A DNA stretch of 64,000 nucleotides from Mangrovibacterium diazotrophicum (GTDB lineage Bacteria > Bacteroidota > Bacteroidia > Bacteroidales > Prolixibacteraceae). Below the pieces are notes generated by a model that was not told the DNA's origin, did no database searches, and worked only from the letters and a program-made list of their open reading frames with translations. Of this stretch, positions 8,892 to 18,201 are shown in pieces (position 1 is the first letter of the stretch; each line of letters opens with the position of its first letter). The stretch is taken from the NCBI RefSeq assembly GCF_003610535.1, contig NZ_RAPN01000001.1:979320-1043319 (forward strand), in the 5' to 3' direction. Both the position numbers and the translations under genes were made by a program.

Positions 8892-9707
8892 ATGAAGTTA
8901 GCAACGGTTTCGTGGACCTTTGGATTAGAGGAGTTGGATGAGTTATTTGCCAAAGTGCAGTCGATCGGTTTTTCAGCCTTACAGTTTTGTGGCGATTTTC
9001 GCCGGTATTCGCCGCAGGAAGTTATCGAAACTGCCCGAAAATACGCAATTGAAATCGTGGGCTATGACCCGTTTAATTGTCAGCCGCCCGATAAGGAAAG
9101 TGCAACTCTCGAAAATTCTGTTGCTTTCTATCGGCAGGTTATCGACTATGCCGCGGCCTTGAAAGCGCCGGTAGCAACCCTGCAGGGATTGTCGTTTTGG
9201 ACGACCAATCAAGCAGATTACGAGTCGGGGATGCAACAAATCATCGAAGCCGTGAGGCAACTCAACGACTACGCCAAAACCCAACAGGTGCTGTTAACCT
9301 ACGAGGCCTGCTGTCATTACGAAACTCCATTGGTTCACACGGCCGACGAGTTGTTGCGGATTCTGCACGAATCGCGAGCCGACAACCTCAAACTGGTACT
9401 CGACAGTTTTCATATGAATATCGACGAGCCCAATCCGCTGGACTCCTTGCGGAAAATAAACGGTGAACGACTGTACAGCTACCACGTATCCGACTCCGGA
9501 CGAGGTGGAATGGGAACCGGCCATATTGACTTTCAACATCAACGGAAGGTGTTGGAAGAGATTGGCTTCGACGGGCTGGTTTGTTTCGAAACCGTGATTC
9601 CCGAATGCCGTCCCGCCAAATTCCCCATGAACGCGGAGCAAATGGCCGAACTAAGCCGCCAGCTTAAGGCCAGCCTCACAGCCTGGCAACAATTGAGCAA
9701 TAAATAA
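8892..9707 (+). CDS. Sugar phosphate isomerase/epimerase-like TIM barrel protein
   Basis: 271 residues from the ATG at 8892 (MKLATVSWTFGLEELDELF). An in-frame GTG at 8865 would add nine residues but gives a poorer start. The fold is the xylose isomerase-like / AP endonuclease 2 family. Candidate divalent metal ligands are visible as Glu in LTYEACCHYE, Asp/His in LVLDSFHMNID, His in YHVSDSGRGGMGTGHIDF and Glu in VCFETVIPE. Members isomerise or epimerise sugars and related polyols, often in catabolic clusters; the substrate cannot be read from sequence. It is convergent with the PNPOx-like gene across a bidirectional hairpin. Confidence 0.88.
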   Translation: MKLATVSWTFGLEELDELFAKVQSIGFSALQFCGDFRRYSPQEVIETARKYAIEIVGYDPFNCQPPDKESATLENSVAFYRQVIDYAAALKAPVATLQGLSFWTTNQADYESGMQQIIEAVRQLNDYAKTQQVLLTYEACCHYETPLVHTADELLRILHESRADNLKLVLDSFHMNIDEPNPLDSLRKINGERLYSYHVSDSGRGGMGTGHIDFQHQRKVLEEIGFDGLVCFETVIPECRPAKFPMNAEQMAELSRQLKASLTAWQQLSNK

Positions 9708-9741
9708 GCAGCTCCCCGATTCAGTCGTCCGGGAAGCTGCT
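9707..9741. terminator. Hairpin between convergent genes, probable bidirectional terminator
   Basis: AGCAGCT (9707-9713) pairs with AGCTGCT (9735-9741), extended inward by CCC/GGG with one mismatch. It lies between the ends of the isomerase (+) and the flavoprotein (-) genes. No long T run is present. Confidence 0.55.
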
Positions 9742-9755
9742 ACGTCTGGTGAGGT

Positions 9756-10223
9756 CTATCCGAAATATTTTCCGGTTATACTTTCGATGGTAATTTTAAT
9801 TACGCCCGTTCCTTTCAGCATGTTCTCAGGGTATTGTTGTCCCGACAGCTGCGGGGTATACTTGGCTACAATTCGGTCGAGAGCAGCTATTTTTTCAGCA
9901 GTTTCTTCTACTAATTCGGCTTGCCCAAAGGCAACCACGCTTTGGTATTTGGTATTCACATCGCAGGCTTTGTCATCCAGGATCAGGCCTTCCATCTGCT
10001 CCACTTCAAAACATACTTTGCTGTTGGCTTTAATATTGGTCAGTTTCTGGCCCATGTTCAGACCATGGATGTAAATTTCGTTTCCGGTTTTGACAAAGTG
10101 TACCGGAACCACGTAAGGAAATCCGTCGTTGTTTAGAGTGGCCAGGTGCCCCACTTCCTTTTTGCTCAGCAACTGATCGACAGCTTCGGCCGACAGTTGG
10201 TTTTGTTTCATTCTGGCTTGCAT
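9756..10223 (-). CDS. Pyridoxamine 5'-phosphate oxidase-like FMN-binding protein
   Basis: 155 residues, the typical size for the small PNPOx-like split-barrel flavoproteins (including NimA-like proteins). Diagnostic stretches are VGHLATLNNDGFPYVVPVHF and IYIHGLNMGQKLTNIKANSK, which form the FMN phosphate-binding barrel, followed by VCFEVEQMEG. Members reduce or oxidise diverse small molecules or only bind flavin or heme; true pyridoxine oxidases are longer, so that activity is unlikely. The start is either Met1 or Met5. It stands alone on the minus strand. Confidence 0.88.
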   Translation of the reverse strand: MQARMKQNQLSAEAVDQLLSKKEVGHLATLNNDGFPYVVPVHFVKTGNEIYIHGLNMGQKLTNIKANSKVCFEVEQMEGLILDDKACDVNTKYQSVVAFGQAELVEETAEKIAALDRIVAKYTPQLSGQQYPENMLKGTGVIKITIESITGKYFG

Positions 10224-10842
10224 AGTAAGGGTGTTTGGTGATTTTTGTTGGTGAATCGTGTTTTTTACAAACTTATTGCTTTTGGTGGATCAGTGCGAAA
10301 AACGGTGAAACAAGGATGTGAAAAGAAAAGATTAGATAAAATACCCCGGCTAAAACCCGGGTTTACCGAGCTCCGCCTTGAAACGATCCCGGATGGTTTC
10401 CATATTCATAGAAAGCATGACCATCCTCAATAGCTAATCATTTCCCGGAGGGGATTAATAGTTTCGATAAACAATCTCGGCTTAATATTGCGAGACGATT
10501 GACCGGGCTTCCAACAAAACAGCACGAATTCCTGCTTGCCGCTGTCAAACTTCCGAGAGATGTTGATTACCATTCAACACAAACATTAGCGGGTGCGATA
10601 AAAACGGATAAGATTTCAATAAAATGGCATTTCGGTACAAATTACTTTTTTAAAGTATCGTAAATTGATAGGCGGAAATGTTTCCAATAACTGATTCAAC
10701 TCGTACGAATCAGTTTGTTCATTCCATTCAAATTCAGCCCGCGCTTGTGAATTTTGTTAGAGTTGAAAAAAACTGGTTTTGCTAAAGACAAGTAAACAAC
10801 CGAAAGCCTTTTTAAACCGGCTTTAATTTTAAAAAACCAAAC
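10224..10842. other. Long intergenic region, no gene recognised
   Basis: About 620 bp between the divergent PNPOx-like and amidohydrolase genes. A short frame at 10245-10433 has no signal of being real. A hairpin AAAGCC (10803-10808) / GGCTTT (10819-10824) followed by AATTTT lies 20 bp before the amidohydrolase start codon and could act as an attenuator or a leader structure. No -7 box of the TAnnTTTG type was identified with confidence. Confidence 0.5.
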
Positions 10843-12771
10843 ATGAAATTAAACAACTTACTGACAATTCTTGCAAGCCTATTCGTATCAATCAACCTGT
10901 GTGGCCAAAGCATCACCCTTCAGGACGTCGTGAATGTGACCAATCCACTACCGGAGATTACGATTTACACCGCGAAGGAGATCGTCACCTTAGATTCCCA
11001 TAAACCAAAGGCAACAGCTGTGGCCGTTGTTGGCGACAGGATCCTTGCCGTCGGTTCGCTGGACGAATTAAAAGCCGCGGCCGGCGATCAGCATTTCACC
11101 ATCGACAAGACTTTCGACAGCAAGGTAATCGTCCCCGGCTTAATCGCGCAACACGACCATCCCTTGTTAAGCAGCCTGGCTATGATGTCTGAAATCATTG
11201 CCATTGAAGACTGGGTGTTGCCTGACAAAACGATACCGGCAGCAAATAACCGGGAGGAATACCGCCAACGGCTGGAGGAGGCAAACAAGCAATTGAAAAC
11301 AAAGGATGAATTACTTTTCACCTGGGGCTATCACCCTTCATTCCACGGGCCTTTAACCCGTTCGGATTTGGATAAACTGAGTTCTACCCGCCCAATTATT
11401 GTGTGGCATCGCTCCTGTCACGAATTCACCTTAAACACGGTTGCATTAAACACATTGGGCATTGACGAAACATTGGTCAGTCAATTTTCAAGTTCAGCGA
11501 AAGCTCAATCCAATTTGGCAGAAGGTCATTTCTGGGAACAGGGCATGTTTGGCATCGTTCCCAAAATAGTACCTTATATCGCTACGCCGGAACGACTTCA
11601 AAAAGGATTGAAACTCACCCAAACATTTTACCACACCAACGGCGTAACGCTCGCCTGCGAACCGGGCGGCTTATACTCGCAAAAGTTACAGGAAGCAGAG
11701 AATGCTGTTTTATCCGATCCTTCCAGTCCATTTCGTTTTTATTTTATTCCCGATGGCAAGTCCATCTACAGCCTTTACCCCGGGAATGCCATTTTGGAAA
11801 CCGAGAAAACCCTCAACTGGTGCCATGGGATGACGAAAATGCTTCCCAATGAAATCAAACTGTTTGCTGATGGAGCGATCTATTCACTCGCCATTCAATT
11901 GCGCGAACCATACATCAATGGTAACTTCAAAGGCGAATGGATTATGGATCCCGAGCTGTTTTCCAAAGCTTTCCAGCTGTATTGGGATGCCGGTTACCAG
12001 ATTCATGTTCATGTGAACGGCGACGCCGGGTTAGATATGCTCTTAAATAATTTAGAGGCCAATATCCGACGAAATCCGCGTTATGATCATCGCATGGTCG
12101 TTGTGCATTTTGCCGTATCCGGCACCGATCAGGTTGAACGAATTAAACGGTTAGGCGCCATTGTAAGCGGTAATCCGTACTATGTTACTGCCCTTGCGGA
12201 TATGTACAGCAAGGATGGCTTAGGGCCGGAACGAGCCGATAACATGGTTCGAATGGCTGATGTGGAGAAAGCGGGCATTTCTTTTTCGTATCATTCCGAT
12301 ATGCCCATGGCTCCGGGACAACCGCTGTTTTTAATGGATTGCGGGGTCAATCGGATTGCAAAATCCGGGCGGGTTGCCGGGAAAGAGCAACGGGTTAGCC
12401 GCGTAGGGGCTCTGAAAGCCGTGACCATTGAAGCCGCCTACTCCCTAGGTTTGGAAAAGGAAGTGGGAAGCATTGAAGCCGGCAAGTTGGCCAATTTTAC
12501 CATTCTGGGTGACAACCCGGTTACTTGCGAAGCTACCGAAATCAAAAATATTCCGATTTGGGGAACCGTTCACGAGGGACGCCTCTTCCCCATCAGCAGC
12601 AATCGTACTGCAAGCGCCTCAACCGGGCCGGTAGCCAATGAAAACACCTATGCGACATTGCTACATGCCGAAGATCAAGAAGCTGAAATTCACGATCACG
12701 AAAGTGGAGATTGTGTATGTGCTTTGAACCGCCTTTTCGCACAAGCGCTCGCAGATAATCTTGGGGAATAA
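10843..12771 (+). CDS. Exported amidohydrolase, YtcJ-like (amidohydrolase 3 family)
   Basis: 642 residues with a signal peptide (MKLNNLLTILASLFVSINLCGQ). The composite-domain start TIYTAKEIVTLDSH...AVVGDRILAVGSLDEL is typical. The first metal motif is read as QHDHP with H104 and H106. FADGAIYSLA, HVHVNGDAG (H388, H390), VVHFAVSG and SYHSDMPMAPG continue the TIM-barrel metal and substrate site, and GSIEAGKLANFTILGDNP closes the beta-sandwich. An additional ~60-residue tail is rich in His/Asp/Cys (HDHESGDCVC), not usual for the family. It should hydrolyse an amide or related bond in an exported substrate; the specificity is unknown. Confidence 0.9.
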   Translation: MKLNNLLTILASLFVSINLCGQSITLQDVVNVTNPLPEITIYTAKEIVTLDSHKPKATAVAVVGDRILAVGSLDELKAAAGDQHFTIDKTFDSKVIVPGLIAQHDHPLLSSLAMMSEIIAIEDWVLPDKTIPAANNREEYRQRLEEANKQLKTKDELLFTWGYHPSFHGPLTRSDLDKLSSTRPIIVWHRSCHEFTLNTVALNTLGIDETLVSQFSSSAKAQSNLAEGHFWEQGMFGIVPKIVPYIATPERLQKGLKLTQTFYHTNGVTLACEPGGLYSQKLQEAENAVLSDPSSPFRFYFIPDGKSIYSLYPGNAILETEKTLNWCHGMTKMLPNEIKLFADGAIYSLAIQLREPYINGNFKGEWIMDPELFSKAFQLYWDAGYQIHVHVNGDAGLDMLLNNLEANIRRNPRYDHRMVVVHFAVSGTDQVERIKRLGAIVSGNPYYVTALADMYSKDGLGPERADNMVRMADVEKAGISFSYHSDMPMAPGQPLFLMDCGVNRIAKSGRVAGKEQRVSRVGALKAVTIEAAYSLGLEKEVGSIEAGKLANFTILGDNPVTCEATEIKNIPIWGTVHEGRLFPISSNRTASASTGPVANENTYATLLHAEDQEAEIHDHESGDCVCALNRLFAQALADNLGE

Positions 12772-12901
12772 TAATTTGACCGGCCGTAAAATTCAAACAA
12801 TTAGCGATCCTTTCGGCATAAACCGGAAGAGGCTGGACAATCGCAAATCAAGAACACATCGGCATCAAGCTGCAGACTAAACGATTTTGTACGCCTTCGA
12901 A

Positions 12902-12945
12902 AAGCGGGGCGGCAATCGAGTGATTCGAATGCCGCCCCGCTTGTT
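12902..12945 (+). terminator. Strong terminator after the amidohydrolase gene
   Basis: A perfect 13-bp stem AAGCGGGGCGGCA (12902-12914) / TGCCGCCCCGCTT (12930-12942) is followed by GTTGTTT. It separates the amidohydrolase (+) from the convergent DUF308 gene (-). Confidence 0.8.
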
Positions 12946-13037
12946 GTTTCGGCTTCCGGATCAGTGGAAGATCGAATACGGGTGTGTTTTTTTCTGAGCT
13001 GCCAATGAACGCACGAAGCAGGTCTATGGCTTAACCG

Positions 13038-13619
13038 TCAGGCAAAGCGGGAAGCTTTTAGCTTCAATTGGCGGGCCATCGCGATGGTCACCAGACCAGC
13101 CAGGATCAGGAAGATTCCGATGATTTTCACAATCACCAAGGCCGAAGAGAAAGGTGCTGCAATCAACAGAATACCGAGGATGAGCGCAAAAATTCCGCGC
13201 CACAGGTAGGTCTTTCCGTTCTGTTGCCGCTTTTTCAGCTGGTTGGCCGTAAGCAAGGCCGACACCCCGTTGATGATCGCGATAAAGCCGAGCAGGCTCA
13301 CCAAAAAGGATGTGGTGAATACGGTTGATGATCCGGGTTTGGCCAACACGATGAATCCGGCCAGTATGCCGAGCCCTCCGCTAATTAAACTCCACCACCA
13401 GTGCCGGTTGTGGCTGCGTTGCTGAAAGGCGCTGTAAACCGTTGCCAGCCCTTCAATTAACCAATACACCCCTAAAATAAAGACCAAAGTGGTTAACGAT
13501 GCTGCCGGAAAAAGAAGCAGGATTAAACCGACGACCAAGAGCACAACACCTTGCACCATGATCAGTTTCCGCATTCCATCGGCAGCTTGTTTTGCTGAGT
13601 TTTGATTGATTTGATTCAT
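13038..13619 (-). CDS. HdeD-like DUF308 membrane protein
   Basis: 193 residues with six predicted transmembrane segments in three hairpins (LIMVQGVVLLVVGLILLLF, LTTLVFILGVYWLIEGL, LISGGLGILAGFIVL, LVSLLGFIAIINGVSALL, GIFALILGILLIAAPF, IVKIIGIFLILAGLVTI). The repeated G(I/V)xxLxxG pattern is the DUF308/HdeD signature. In Escherichia coli HdeD is linked to acid resistance, but in Bacteroidota the role is untested. It is monocistronic on the minus strand. Confidence 0.85.
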   Translation of the reverse strand: MNQINQNSAKQAADGMRKLIMVQGVVLLVVGLILLLFPAASLTTLVFILGVYWLIEGLATVYSAFQQRSHNRHWWWSLISGGLGILAGFIVLAKPGSSTVFTTSFLVSLLGFIAIINGVSALLTANQLKKRQQNGKTYLWRGIFALILGILLIAAPFSSALVIVKIIGIFLILAGLVTIAMARQLKLKASRFA

Positions 13620-13756
13620 AATTTCCTGTTTATCTGATTATTCAACTGCTATCAAAATTAACACAATTGGATCGCATGCACCAAATTCGAAAGCAGGAAA
13701 TATGTTCGGTAATCAACGGCTTTTTGCAATAGCTGTCAACACTCATTCAGTCAAAA

Positions 13757-13894
13757 ATGGATTCAACTTTTCAACTCAAATTGCTGCAATCGTTAAATGA
13801 AGATGTTGTAACTTGTGGAGAAGCTAGCGCAAGAGGTGAAGAACAGCCTAAAAAACTGGAGCTTGAATCAGATGAGTGTACCGAGTATATCTAA
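13757..13894 (+). CDS. Possible small protein of 45 residues
   Basis: An open frame from ATG 13757 to TAA 13894 gives an acidic, soluble 45-residue peptide (begins MDSTFQLKLLQSLNEDVV, ends ESDECTEYI). It occupies the otherwise empty 313-bp gap between the divergent DUF308 and sulfatase genes and stops 38 bp before the sulfatase start codon. There is no recognisable ribosome-binding site or known family, so it could be chance. The position immediately before the sulfatase makes a leader peptide possible. Confidence 0.25.
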   Translation: MDSTFQLKLLQSLNEDVVTCGEASARGEEQPKKLELESDECTEYI

Positions 13895-13932
13895 GATTTG
13901 ACAGGCAATCCAAACGGTTTAAATAAATAATT

Positions 13933-16263
13933 ATGAAAAAACTTGCGTTACCCTTTCTTGTCTTTCTTTTGTTTTCGTGTACCCAAAGCACGACCACCAC
14001 AACAGTACAACAGGAGGAAGTTTTACCTCACCCTCCCGCTGAGTTTCACGGAAAAATAGGAACCTCGTTCGAAGATTCGGAAGAAGATTATCCCCAACCA
14101 TTTGAAGCCCCGGCCGGTGCTCCCAACGTGCTGATCATCTTACTGGATGACGTCGGCTTTGGACAGGCCGAAGTTACAGGAGGGCCAATTCCCACGCCTG
14201 CCATGGACCAACTGGCAGCCGACGGACTGACCTATACCCGCTTCCATACCACCGGAATTTGCAGCCCCACCCGGGCCGCACTGCTAACCGGCCGAAATCA
14301 CCATCAAGCCGGCTTCGGAACCATTTCGGAACTCTCGACCGGTTATCCCGGCTACAATAGCATTTGGGGGAAAAATGTCGGCACAGTGGCCGAAGTGCTG
14401 AAACAAAATGGCTACAGCACTGCCGCCTGGGGGAAATGGCACAACACACCCGACTGGGAAACCAGTCCCATTGGCCCCTTTGAACAATGGCCAACCGGAT
14501 TGGGTTTTGAATACTATTACGGCTTTCAGGGCGGTGAAACCAACCAGTACTATCCCCAGTTGTTCAGAAATACAACGCCTGTAGAACCGGAAACGACGCC
14601 GGAAGAAGGCTATCACTTCACGAAAGATATTACCGAAGATGCGATCGCATGGATGCGTCAACAAAAGTCTATCGCCCCGGATAAACCCTATTTCATGTAC
14701 TTTGCGACCGGAGCAACGCATGCTCCGCTTCATGCCCCCAAGGAATGGATCGACAAATTCAAGGGGCAGTTCGACGAAGGTTGGGATGCGATGCGCGAGC
14801 ATACCTTAGCCCGCCAAAAAGAAATGGGTATTGTACCTGAAAATACAGAATTGACAGCCCGCCCGGAATCAATCCCCGCCTGGGATAGTTTGGGCGCCGA
14901 CGAAAAGAAATTGTATGCCCGCCAAATGGAGGTATTTGCCGGCTTTTTGGCACACACCGACTACTGGACCGGTAAACTTATACAAGCCGCCCGCGATCTT
15001 CCCGGAGGTGAAAACACCATGATTGTTTACATTATTGGTGATAATGGCTCCAGTGCCGAAGGGAGCATGAGCGGGACCTTGAACAATATGATGACTCAAA
15101 ACGGATTCCCCGACAATGTGGAACGCCAATTAAGCGCCATGGACGATTTGGGTGGCCCCGAATATGAAAACCATTTTGCTGTGCCATGGGCCTGGGCCGG
15201 TTGTGCTCCCTTCCAGTGGATGAAGCGCGTCCCCTCCCACTTTGGCGGAACCCGTAACGGAATGATTGTTTCCTGGCCGGCATCCATTACCGCCAAAGGC
15301 GAAAAAAGAACGCAGTTTCACCATGTCATCGATATTGCCCCTACCATTTACGAAGCGGCACATATCATCATGCCTACACGGATAAACGGGGTTGAGCAAA
15401 CACCACTTGCCGGCGTTCCGATGAATTATTCGTTTGCTGATGCCCAGGCATCGGGGACACGCCATACTCAATATTTTGAAACCGGCGGACACCGGGCAAT
15501 TTACGATAATGGCTGGGTTGCCGCTTCATTCCACGGCGTCCCCTGGGAGCTAACCGGGTCAGTCGGTTTCAAAGACAATAGCTGGGAGTTGTATCATATT
15601 GACGATGATTTCTCGGAAGCCCATGACTTAGCATCGGAAAACCCCGAAAAACTGGAAGAGCTTAAAACGATATTCGATGAAGAAGCTAAAAAATATGATG
15701 TTTACCCGCTTGACGATCGTTTTGCTGAACGGGCAACCAACCCGAATCGTCCTTCAGTGGTTCGCGGAAAAACCGAATTTACCTACCTGGCCGGAACCGA
15801 ACGGATTCCGGAAGGAAGTGCTCCTCCGGTTTATGCCCGCACGCATACCATTTCAGCAAAAATTAATTATTCAAAAGGTGATGAAGGAGTCATTGTAGCC
15901 AACGGAGGAACATCGGCCGGATATACGCTGTACATTAAAGGAGGAAAGTTGTTTTACTATTATAATTTCTTTCATCTGAATCACTACGAAGTTGCCTCGA
16001 CTGCGCTGCCGGAAGGAGAGCTGGACATTCAAATGGCTTATACCCAGGAATCAATTGAACCGGGAGGTGGAGGTAGTGCCCGGTTGTTTGTGAATGGCCA
16101 ACAAGTAGCTGAGGCCAAAGTCGACAAAGTGGTTCCGGCGCGCTATTCGGCAACAGAAACCATGGATATTGGTAAAGACCTGGGCTCCCCGGTGTCGATG
16201 AGTTACCAGGCCCCATTTGCCTATACCGGCACCATCGAAGCAGTCAAATTTCAATTGCAATAG
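13933..16263 (+). CDS. Arylsulfatase-type sulfatase (Cys-type), lipoprotein
   Basis: 776 residues. The N-terminus MKKLALPFLVFLLFSC is a lipoprotein signal. The sulfatase signature C110-S-P-T-R-A-A-L-L-T-G-R is intact; C110 is the residue normally converted to formylglycine. Other site elements are LLDDVGFGQ (calcium Asp pair), WGKWH, TGATHAPLHAP and YIIGDNGSSAEGSM. The last ~150 residues form a beta-rich LamG-like domain. The enzyme removes sulfate from an organic ester in the envelope, consistent with use of sulfated compounds. It needs a formylglycine-generating or anaerobic sulfatase-maturating enzyme, and none is in this window. No SusC/SusD pair is adjacent, so it is not in an obvious polysaccharide locus. 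Confidence 0.93.
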   Translation: MKKLALPFLVFLLFSCTQSTTTTTVQQEEVLPHPPAEFHGKIGTSFEDSEEDYPQPFEAPAGAPNVLIILLDDVGFGQAEVTGGPIPTPAMDQLAADGLTYTRFHTTGICSPTRAALLTGRNHHQAGFGTISELSTGYPGYNSIWGKNVGTVAEVLKQNGYSTAAWGKWHNTPDWETSPIGPFEQWPTGLGFEYYYGFQGGETNQYYPQLFRNTTPVEPETTPEEGYHFTKDITEDAIAWMRQQKSIAPDKPYFMYFATGATHAPLHAPKEWIDKFKGQFDEGWDAMREHTLARQKEMGIVPENTELTARPESIPAWDSLGADEKKLYARQMEVFAGFLAHTDYWTGKLIQAARDLPGGENTMIVYIIGDNGSSAEGSMSGTLNNMMTQNGFPDNVERQLSAMDDLGGPEYENHFAVPWAWAGCAPFQWMKRVPSHFGGTRNGMIVSWPASITAKGEKRTQFHHVIDIAPTIYEAAHIIMPTRINGVEQTPLAGVPMNYSFADAQASGTRHTQYFETGGHRAIYDNGWVAASFHGVPWELTGSVGFKDNSWELYHIDDDFSEAHDLASENPEKLEELKTIFDEEAKKYDVYPLDDRFAERATNPNRPSVVRGKTEFTYLAGTERIPEGSAPPVYARTHTISAKINYSKGDEGVIVANGGTSAGYTLYIKGGKLFYYYNFFHLNHYEVASTALPEGELDIQMAYTQESIEPGGGGSARLFVNGQQVAEAKVDKVVPARYSATETMDIGKDLGSPVSMSYQAPFAYTGTIEAVKFQLQ

Positions 16264-16281
16264 AATGCATCCTTGCTGAAT

Positions 16282-16326
16282 AAACTTAGCCCGTCAATAC
16301 CGATTGGCGGGCTAAGTTTTTGTTTT
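16282..16326 (+). terminator. Terminator after the sulfatase gene
   Basis: A 12-bp stem AAACTTAGCCCG (16282-16293) / CGGGCTAAGTTT (16308-16319) is followed by a T-rich run with one G. It lies 19 bp after the sulfatase stop codon and marks the left edge of the AT-rich accessory segment. Confidence 0.85.
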
Positions 16327-16397
16327 GTCTAAACATCGTTTATTCCCTGGAAGGAAAGAAAACCACAGCGCAAACCGGTACGCAACATACACTTAAC

Positions 16398-16407
16398 GTT
16401 AGCTACA
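16398..16407 (+). repeat. Left inverted repeat of the 498-aa gene (attC R'-like half site)
   Basis: GTTAGCTACA is the exact reverse complement of TGTAGCTAAC at 17940-17949 on the far side of the gene. The core GTTAGCT differs by one base from the integron R' consensus GTTRRRY. It starts 33 bp upstream of the start codon. Confidence 0.6.
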
Positions 16408-16430
16408 ATTACAAAAAAACATCCAACACT

Positions 16431-17927
16431 ATGAAAAATATTATTAAGTTATTTTTTGTTCTTTTCTTCTTCCTTGGCTTCAAATATGAAAGCAACGCTC
16501 AGATTTATGATATCGTATTTGGAGATGACTTAAAAGAAGATGCTCGAGAAATCATTAGTCAAATGTTTGAAGGAATGGACAAACTTGTAAATGATGCTAT
16601 TGATCGCGGAGATTTCATTACTGAATCTAGGTTAAAAGAAGCAGGATTAATGTTAGATGGAATTAAGAACTTTATTCATAATGAGCGAATAGAAACAATT
16701 AATAGTTTGGACATTCAAAGACTAAATACCCTAAAAGGATTGGACCAGATGATGGCAGGAAATATCCCTAGCATTTATGAAATTAACGATTTGTCTGCTA
16801 TTCTTACTGCAAACACCCAAGATATTGCTAACAGCCTTGGTGGTATTATTAATACAAGAGACAAATTTGGAATTTATAGAATAAACGGAATCTCACAAGA
16901 ATATAAAGAGACTGGTTTATATAGAGTGAATTTTATTGGTAATGTTTTCGGGAAAAAAGATATTCAAAACACTGTGATTATTGATGGAATTGAAAGAGTA
17001 CTACATCAAGGAACAAATATTAATAATATGTACGTGGAATTCCCTAGTTCAGAGATAAATGCGAAGTTCAAGGGCACCGAAGTATCTAGAATTCCAATTA
17101 ACATAATAGGTGTACGAATTAAAAAAAATATATTTGGAACAAAGAGAGATACTCTAGTTAGCTTTAAAAACACGATCCTTTTACATCCAAAATATCCGAT
17201 TCAATATGAACTTGTAGAAATTTCAAAGAATTTTGAATGGAGTGAAGCTTTAGTAGGAAACGTAAAAGAAATGTTTACGGTACCGAATCAAAAAACAACA
17301 ATATCCACAAATGTTCCTGACGGCCTTAGAATAGACTCTTTGAAAACAAGATTTTATGACCCTTCAAACGCTATTGAGATATTTAACTCAAAAGAGTGTC
17401 CTAAAATTCAATTAGAAAAAGAGGCTGAAGAGTTTAATAAAAAAATGGAGCTTCAAGAGCGTGCTATGTGGAGACTTTCAGGTAACAATAGTATTAGTTT
17501 ACCAAAAAGGACTGTTAACTTTAACTGTGATTCATGGAAAACGGATAACTTAAATGAAATAGGTTATTGGTGCGATAAACCTATTTACTTTAACGAACAA
17601 ACCGCTGTGAGAAGAACATTTTACACGTCAAAACGTCAAAAAATTTGGATTGAAATTTTTTATAATAAAAAAATACCTTGTCAACCAATTGAAATCTCGC
17701 GTAAACTTAAAAATGACAATAATGGATATTTGTCCTATGGAGTATATGAAAGCGATTATTTTAGTAGTGATTACGCCTCTTATCGCTTAAAGGTTAAATA
17801 TTTCTATGATAATTGGAGAATAATTAATCCAACATCTGCGACTACTATTAAAGGAATAAGAACGGATATGGAAGTTGGAGCAATAAAAAGATTAACCATT
17901 AATATTAGCTCTTTAACAGGATTCTAA
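16431..17927 (+). CDS. Secreted protein of unknown function, AT-rich cassette gene
   Basis: 498 residues from the ATG at 16431. This start follows the inverted repeat and gives a clean signal peptide (MKNIIKLFFVLFFFLGFK...SNAQ); an upstream in-frame extension runs through the terminator and is unlikely. The first ~130 residues look helical (MFEGMDKLVNDAIDRGDFI), the rest mixed beta. No domain is recognised. Base composition is clearly more AT-rich than the flanking genes, suggesting acquisition. It is enclosed by a perfect 10-bp inverted repeat (16398-16407 / 17940-17949). Confidence 0.7.
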   Translation: MKNIIKLFFVLFFFLGFKYESNAQIYDIVFGDDLKEDAREIISQMFEGMDKLVNDAIDRGDFITESRLKEAGLMLDGIKNFIHNERIETINSLDIQRLNTLKGLDQMMAGNIPSIYEINDLSAILTANTQDIANSLGGIINTRDKFGIYRINGISQEYKETGLYRVNFIGNVFGKKDIQNTVIIDGIERVLHQGTNINNMYVEFPSSEINAKFKGTEVSRIPINIIGVRIKKNIFGTKRDTLVSFKNTILLHPKYPIQYELVEISKNFEWSEALVGNVKEMFTVPNQKTTISTNVPDGLRIDSLKTRFYDPSNAIEIFNSKECPKIQLEKEAEEFNKKMELQERAMWRLSGNNSISLPKRTVNFNCDSWKTDNLNEIGYWCDKPIYFNEQTAVRRTFYTSKRQKIWIEIFYNKKIPCQPIEISRKLKNDNNGYLSYGVYESDYFSSDYASYRLKVKYFYDNWRIINPTSATTIKGIRTDMEVGAIKRLTINISSLTGF

Positions 17928-17939
17928 TATGCTATTAAC

Positions 17940-18039
17940 TGTAGCTAACAAAAGGTAATATAACACCAACCTCAGTTTCTGTCGGACACTCAGACTCTCG
18001 TCTGACCGCCACTACATGATACCACCACTGTTAGGTGTG
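17940..18039. repeat. attC-like recombination site between two accessory genes
   Basis: A 100-bp structured region. It starts with TGTAGCTAAC (17940-17949, R''-like) and ends with GTTAGGTGTG (18030-18039, R'-like). Inside are GGTA (17954-17957) / TACC (18020-18023), as expected for L''/L', and a central hairpin TCAGAC-TCTC-GTCTGA (17990-18005). Length and order fit integron attC sites. The two ends do not match each other but each matches the far side of its own gene, as expected for cassettes in a row. Confidence 0.5.
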
Positions 18040-18201
18040 ATTTGACGTACTTCAAGATTACAAAAAAAAGATTAGAATTTTTAATCTTCCAGAGCTGTTT
18101 AAATCATGTTGATTACAATAAAATTCTAGCACTTTTGAAAAGAATAAGCTATGAATAATTCGATTAAATAAATGAAGTTAAGAGAGTAAAAAAAAACGCC
18201 T

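Noticed and set aside
10245-10433. 62-codon frame after the PNPOx-like gene
   Set aside because: No family, odd composition and no start signal; probably chance in a long intergenic region.
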